From positions 111,340,350 through 111,404,349 of the forward strand of contig CM060979.1 in NCBI GenBank assembly GCA_030765065.1: a stretch of 64,000 nt of DNA, read 5' to 3'. The stretch comes from Deroplatys truncata (taxonomy: Eukaryota > Arthropoda > Insecta > Mantodea > Mantidae). The translations under genes and the position numbers were made by a program. Shown one piece after another: positions 58,929 to 64,000 of the stretch; the stretch's first letter is position 1, and each line of letters begins with the position of its first letter. The notes below the pieces were generated by a model. That model saw only the letters and a list, made by a program, of their open reading frames with translations, did not search any database and had not been told where the DNA came from.

Positions 58929-59678
58929 AAAAAAATTGTAAAGGCGATAGCTCGTTCCCTGAATTACTATGTTCTTATTAATAGTTTTCTGTGTATAAAC
59001 GCATGTAAAACTAATTTTGTACTGTATGCTAATTCTGATATTGTTCCTGCTGACATTCTCCAATTGGCAGCAATCTTTTTACCTTGTTGATGTCACAGGT
59101 TATAATATATCCACTATTGTTAATCAAGACTAATAATAATTTATTTGCTTCCCTTTTATGCAACTATATTTTATGCTGAAAACTTTATTTTAAATGATTT
59201 TCTATCCGTATTACGGAAATTAGTCGTGTGAGCTACTCTGTAAGGCGAGTTTGACTTGGGTAAACACAAGCTGATGGAAGGATAGAACAAATATTTTCAT
59301 GCTGTATTATCTCACGTCTTAAGTTCTGATTCCTCTCTGCTGCATTCACATATTTTGGTCAGAGTAGGTAAATGTAATGGCTGAGAGTGAGTCATCAAGC
59401 CAGGCTGTTGTTAAAATGTGATTTACAGTGTCAGCTGCATGTTACATGAGTACCTCTACTCCTTCCCTCATTGTTTTGCATGTTTTTATTTAGGCACAAG
59501 TCTATGGAATGTTGCATGCAACGTAGTCAAGGTCTATCAAGAACTGTAGTCCAGCGACTCTTTGGGGCAGTTGCGAGGCAGTAACCTGAAGAAATCTCGA
59601 CTCCTTTCATTCCTTATATAGCATAAAATTAAACTCAACAACATCCAAAAATGCAAAAGTTAAAAAATTAAAAGTATC
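58929..59678. other. interior of hAT-type element, nothing else recognised
   Basis: AT-rich interior between the inserted F1 copy and SINE S3. No transposase similarity seen. Confidence 0.5.
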
Positions 59679-59694
59679 GTAAAAGTATCGAAGG

Positions 59695-60050
59695 GGCGGC
59701 GCCGTGGCCGAGTGGTTAGACCGCTCGCCTCTCACCGAGGCGGCCCGGGTTCAATTCCAGGGTCCCGCATGTGAGATTTGTGGTGGACAAAGCGGCGTCT
59801 GGGCGGGTTTTCTCTGGGTTCTCCGGTTTCCCCCGCCATTCATTCCACCAACTGCTCCATCATCGCCTTTCCTTTCATCCATTTCACCATCATTTCGTTT
59901 CTTCTACTTCCTTCCTCCCATACCAGGGATCGGGCTGATCACCCATCCTGGATATTCTGTCTGATCCATGAGTGTCTATTCCTCGACGAGCCTTTAAGTC
60001 CTGGGGGGTGTAAGTCCTACATACGAGGAGGTTAAACAAAGAAAGAAGAA
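59695..60050 (+). mobile_element. SINE S3 (tRNA-derived), complete with 16-bp duplication
   Basis: A 356-bp SINE bounded by a perfect 16-bp target-site duplication GTAAAAGTATCGAAGG (59679-59694 and 60051-60066). The head reads GGCGCCGTGGCCGAGTGGTT (box A) with anticodon-type stem CGCCT/AGGCG and box B GGTTCAATTCC. The body is pyrimidine-rich (GGGTTTTCTCTGGGTTCTCC, TTTCCCCCGCCATTCATTCC) and ends with an AAAGAAAGAAGAA tail. The perfect duplication suggests a fairly recent insertion. Frames across it (59704-60035) are artefacts. Confidence 0.92.
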
Positions 60051-60158
60051 GTAAAAGTATCGAAGGTTTGTCTCAAAGCATTAGACATACTTCGATACCA
60101 CCGAATATCGAGAGTATTGAGATATCGACGGTATCGAAGTCCTATCCCTAAATATTGC

Positions 60159-60741
60159 ATATGTATCAATATCTCATTAAGTCTGCACAATTAACCTCAT
60201 TATTTTCTTACGTCACCGAAATGTTTACAGCTAGGCCAAATTCCAAAGTATACTTTTTCGCGAATGTTACTCGTCAGATTGTTTAAACTAATCTAACGGC
60301 ATTATAGAATCTCTAAGTCTCTTCCTTTAAGGACAGTGTGACAAAAGAAGAAGGAAATGTAGCAGTAGTCCGTAATCCTCTCGTGAAAACCTTTCCCTTC
60401 GGCCATGCAGCATAGAAACTGAGGAATTTACTTCCTGATAAATTTATGACATGTAGCCTCTTGAGGTTACCACAAAGAAACGTCATGTTTCGGAAATGAA
60501 ACGGCTGCGCGGTGTCGCAACCTCAGTAATGAAGTACGGCGTTGCCCTCTCTCTTTCTTCTTCTCTTCCTCCCCTTCCATGCTAGGTTACATCTGTTTCT
60601 TGGCCGGTTGCTTCCTGGAACGTCCAGTAGTTTTCTGAGGACATCCTCGCGACGTTTCACTTGCAAGCGTGGAAGCTTTAAGCTTCCAAAATAAACATGG
60701 GCCAGGTTAGAACATTCTGAGTTTCCTAAGCGTACGTTACA

Positions 60742-60744
<3 letters not shown>
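60159..60744. other. unassigned DNA
   Basis: No recognised gene or repeat. Confidence 0.45.

Positions 60745-60807
<63 letters not shown>
60745..60807. repeat. (GT)n microsatellite
   Basis: About 31 GT units. Unlike the other long GT/CA tracts here it is not at the F1 microsatellite position; no F1 sequence flanks it. Confidence 0.97.
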
Positions 60808-60808
<1 letters not shown>

Positions 60809-61239
60809 ATAGCAAAACCAAGCAATCGCGAGTAAACTTCATCAAAACATAAAGGAAATAAATCTTGTAATAAAACCTTCAAAAGATATAGCACTTAAAT
60901 GTGCATAGAAAGCGTTAAAGTGTGCAAATGGATATTAAACGATAATTCTCGTAGTTCTAAGAATAACAGTAATAGTGCATGTCATTGCAAGATGTTTTCG
61001 TTTACTTTGTTAATAAGCACTGTATACAAACATGTTCTGGTTTGTTCTATCTTCGCATAGAATACAGACAGTAGGTATTTGCATGTAGCGGTTAATAAAA
61101 AGATTATACCGTCATTCGAGCTTTATCAGAATTAAACCTTTTTTCGGCTTCATAATTAAAAGTATGCGTAAGTGGAAATGATCTCTTGTCCTGTAAATGT
61201 TGTATAACGATGTAAAGGTGAGATACTCTTTCCAGCACT
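60808..61239. other. unassigned AT-rich DNA
   Basis: No recognised gene or repeat. Confidence 0.45.
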
Positions 61240-61455
61240 TTACCTTTTGTGTTCTTGTCGCATCCTGAAAGGCTGTTAAAATCAAATATGAAGTTTGGTA
61301 TTGTATTCACACCGCGTGTGCACGGTCATTCTCCTAAAACGGCTCTTTTTGTGGTGATCGTGGATCTCAAAACATGTATTTCCGGTGAAATCTCCCTATT
61401 AAATGTTAGGATGGAATGTAATACTTCCTCTACCACCATAAGTAAGTGGTAGATG
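61240..61455 (+). repeat. F1 repeat, 3' fragment
   Basis: Starts near CTTGTCGCATCCTGAAAGGC and ends around CCACCATAAGTAAGTGGTAG. The microsatellite site is CACACCGCGTGTGCACGG, and the CTCAAAACATGTATTTCCGG block is well kept. Confidence 0.75.
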
Positions 61456-61638
61456 AATAAACAAGTGCTTCAAGCATATTTGTGGGCTGCATTTAGGTAA
61501 CACCATGCTAAGGGTCAGTATGCAGCGCTTAATATGAATGTATAAAAAGAAATTTTAATCTAAATGTTTTGAACTAGGTATATTACACTCTAATTTTTAT
61601 AGTTTGTCAAAATAATTTTGCTTTCCTAAGAAAAAAAA

Positions 61639-61963
61639 TCGGATGTGTTACATTCCTATGTCTTTCTTAGCGGTTATACAAATAGTTTTTACGAAAGTAA
61701 GAAAACTTTGTAAATCTTTCTCGCATCTTTGGAAGGTCCGAAGCTGAATACCTCAACACCAAGTTTGGTATTTATCCGGCTTTTCGTTTTTTAGTTATGC
61801 TGTTCACATAGACACACACATACATACACATACCTTTTTCTAAAAATGCTTCTTTTTGGATTCAGGAGGCTTCAAAACATATTTTTCTGGTGAAATCTCG
61901 GTATCCAATTTTTGGGTGGAATGCAATACCTTTTCTACCTGCTATGAACGTGGCAGAGGCAGT
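61639..61963 (+). repeat. F1 repeat, internally deleted copy
   Basis: A 325-bp copy with both ends present (TCGGATGTGTTACATTCCTA at the left, GCAGAGGCAGT at the right). It jumps from the 5' region (TTTTTACGAAAGTAAG) to the CTTTCTCGCATCTTTGGAAG region, missing about 500 bp of interior. Confidence 0.8.
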
Positions 61964-62175
61964 TTTCTCAACTTCCGACCCTTAGTCATAATGTATAATC
62001 ATTAAAATAAACCTTCGAGTTAAAGGTATAATAATATCCATACCTAATAGCTCCCACGAATAAGCATGTACATTATTAGGTAATACTAACCAATCCACGA
62101 ATGCGTCCTTTATGTATCATTACAGAAAGCCCACATTCAGTTTATAGCTTAAAGAACGCATACTATAGTGAAAAA
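61964..62175. other. short spacer between F1 copies
   Basis: Nothing recognised between two F1 copies of the same orientation. Confidence 0.45.
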
Positions 62176-63004
62176 TCTTATGTGATACATTCACACGACC
62201 TCTACCGTCTATCTTTATTAGTGGGCATACAAACTATTCTTATTAAAGCTTATTTTTCTATCTACTACATTTTACTTCAAATAAACCTTTGCAAAAATAG
62301 CTACATTACACATTTCGTTATAGTTACCTACAAAGGGAACAGCGATAGTCAAATGTTTTAAGAACTGGACGCTATACTCTGGCCGTAAAATTCCATACTG
62401 TTTCCAAGCAATCGCGAGAAACAACTGAATGTTGACAGTAGTTCAAGAAAATGGCCAAATAATGAATATTTCCAACATTAATAACGGATTTCTTAGAAAT
62501 GGCTTACGCCACAAAAAAGATTTGACATAAAGAGATCTACAACTTTTGTATCGTACGTTTCCAATCTATCGCTTAACGTTTAGCAGTTACACAACATTTC
62601 CTCCGAACGAAGAGAACATCACACACTATTCCCAGAAAATGCAAGATAAGGTTTTATTTGTCATGTAAACGTCTTTAATTTAATTAAAGTCGTTAGGGCT
62701 ATTTTTTTAGAAAATCAAAGTTTCGAAAAAACTTTCCATGTAAAAAATAGTTTGGAGTGGAGGGATTTTATTGAAAATTTTGGTGTCGCATCTTTGGAAG
62801 GTACTGAATCTAAATACCAAGTTTGGTGTTTATCCGATTTTTTGCTTGTGAGTTATGCTCTTCACAGAAAACACACATACACACACGGACCTTTTTTCTA
62901 AAAATGCCTTAAAACACGTATTTCTGGTGAAATATCGGTATCGAAATTTTGAGTAGAATGCAATACCTTATCTACTTACTATGTAAGCACGTCGTTGAGA
63001 AAGT
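62176..63004 (+). repeat. F1 repeat, near full-length diverged copy
   Basis: Begins TCTTATGTGATACATTCACA after A5. It has the AGAACTGGACGCTATA and GAAACAACTGAATGTTGACA segments shared with other older copies, and ends GTTGAGAAAGT, directly followed by an AAT microsatellite. Confidence 0.85.
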
Positions 63005-63006
63005 AA

Positions 63007-63066
<60 letters not shown>
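63005..63066. repeat. (AAT)n microsatellite
   Basis: About 20 AAT units starting at the A-run next to the 3' end of an F1 copy, so it probably grew from that A-rich junction. Confidence 0.97.
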
Positions 63067-63069
<3 letters not shown>

Positions 63070-64000
63070 GTAAGAAGAATGATACACGGTTATGCACATT
63101 CAAGCTTGGCTGATATAACAACTTTGACTCACAAAACCGCTTTAATTATGCTGACCTTCCGACGAATTCCGCATCATATTTTGCCACGTGGAAAGGCCGT
63201 CATTTAGACACAGTTACGACGCGGCCTTCTCCTTCATATACACGACACAGGGCGTGGAAGCTTATGCACACACACATTGCCTTAAATCACTCGTACTTCT
63301 TCATTCCTGCCAGTGAAGTGAGCGTCAGTTTCGATGGGTACAATAGCCATGGTACAGCGCGTCACTCGTGACAGTGTTCACTTTTGGTTTGATAATTTGC
63401 TAAACAACCAACTAATGTGCTACATGACAGTTAAACTGTTAAACTTAAGAACGTGGTTGATAAATGTCGGTGTTCTGGTATTACGGAAACGAGTACTGTT
63501 CAACCATCACTTTGTAAGCAACTGGTTGAAAAAATCTAAAAAATTATCAGTGTATAAAACTGTTATAAAATAAGATATAGAGCAAACAACGCGATGCAAA
63601 GTTTGAATTGCAGAGAAATGTATTGTAGAAAGACAACATGCACGTATTTCGTGATTTAACAGTAGAGACAAAGAACTGAATGAAACTTCCCCTATCTGTA
63701 GTAAGCAAACCATTGAAGCATGTGCTTTAGTGCAGCAAGGTTTCCTTTCTGTAGTAAACGATCCATTGACCCACTCAAAACCACAATCGTAAAAAAGGAT
63801 ATGTGTAAAGTTGGATTAGTAGTAAGCGTTCAAATATCCCCAGAGAGGCCGCTTCAAATCCACTGTCTTAATTAACAACCTCAAAAGAGCATGCTAGATG
63901 TACCATGGAGCTAAAAAGGGGGGGGAGCAAAATGAAATATAGGAAAATAAACGCATTTGTAGGCAAGGTTTACACGAAGTATGACATTGATAAAAATATC
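63067..64000. other. unassigned DNA
   Basis: No recognised gene or repeat to the end of the window. The frame at 63334-63573 has no known domain. Confidence 0.45.

Larger units (their letters stand above)
57938..60158. mobile_element. hAT-type non-autonomous element hosting two later insertions
   Basis: Termini TAGTGATGGAACAATAC (from 57946) and, reverse-complemented from 60150, TAGGGATAGGACTTCGATAC, both followed by repeated CGATACT-like motifs. They are flanked by AACATTGC (57938-57945) and AATATTGC (60151-60158), an 8-bp duplication with one mismatch. The 2.2 kb includes an F1 copy (58028-58928) and SINE S3 (59695-60050). Without them the element is about 0.93 kb and has no visible transposase. 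The TAG-type ends and 8-bp duplication support hAT. Confidence 0.75.

Noticed and set aside
59704..60035. Two overlapping plus-strand frames of 85-86 residues
   Set aside because: Both are entirely inside SINE S3 and read through its tRNA-like head and pyrimidine-rich body.

Overview
This window looks like intergenic or intronic DNA from a large, AT-rich, repeat-laden animal genome, most probably an insect. The evidence is the set of transposon families (hAT, piggyBac, Tigger/pogo-like, Tc1/mariner-type MITE, Jockey- and I-type LINEs, several tRNA-derived SINEs), abundant CA/GT, AAT and GAA microsatellites, no bacterial gene structure, and no long open reading frame that reads as a cellular protein. 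The species cannot be named from the sequence. Every protein similarity I recognise belongs to a mobile element, and each is broken by stops, frameshifts or catalytic-residue changes.

Layout. 1-9 kb: old copies of a 0.85-0.95 kb interspersed repeat (here called F1), a near full-length piggyBac corpse (about 2591-5081) and a 5'-truncated LINE with RNase H (7680-8960). 10-13 kb: a Tigger-like remnant with TA-flanked ends (9985-11242), then repeat F2 carrying a TTAA-flanked MITE (11895-12564). 13-17 kb: a SINE, and two LINE 3' ends of one family, both with target-site duplications. 17.35-19.45 kb: a structurally complete hAT element with 8-bp duplications. 20.6-21.6 kb: a GC-rich island with CRE, CCAAT and TATA-like motifs and a good splice donor, the only candidate for a host gene start. 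25.0-32.07 kb: a 7-kb tandem array of about 73-bp units with CACGTG in nearly every unit. 32.7-44.7 kb: many F1 copies, including a nested cluster at 41.9-44.7 kb. 45.5-48.8 kb: a transposase HTH relic and a degenerate Jockey-type LINE. 49-63 kb: more F1 copies, four different SINEs, a TA-flanked MITE inside a SINE, and a second hAT-type element (57946-60150) that hosts an F1 copy and a SINE.

The main finding is F1: about 21 copies or fragments in 64 kb, roughly a quarter of the window. Full copies start TCTGATGTG and end AGTAGAGAAAGT. They lie between A5/T5 runs, share a 12-bp subterminal inverted repeat (ACTTTCTCTACT), carry a small hairpin just before the 3' end, and have a microsatellite at one fixed internal position. 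This layout resembles the non-autonomous Helentron/DINE-1 (HINE) type, but that placement is inference. Family names F1, F2 and S1-S4 are labels local to this annotation.
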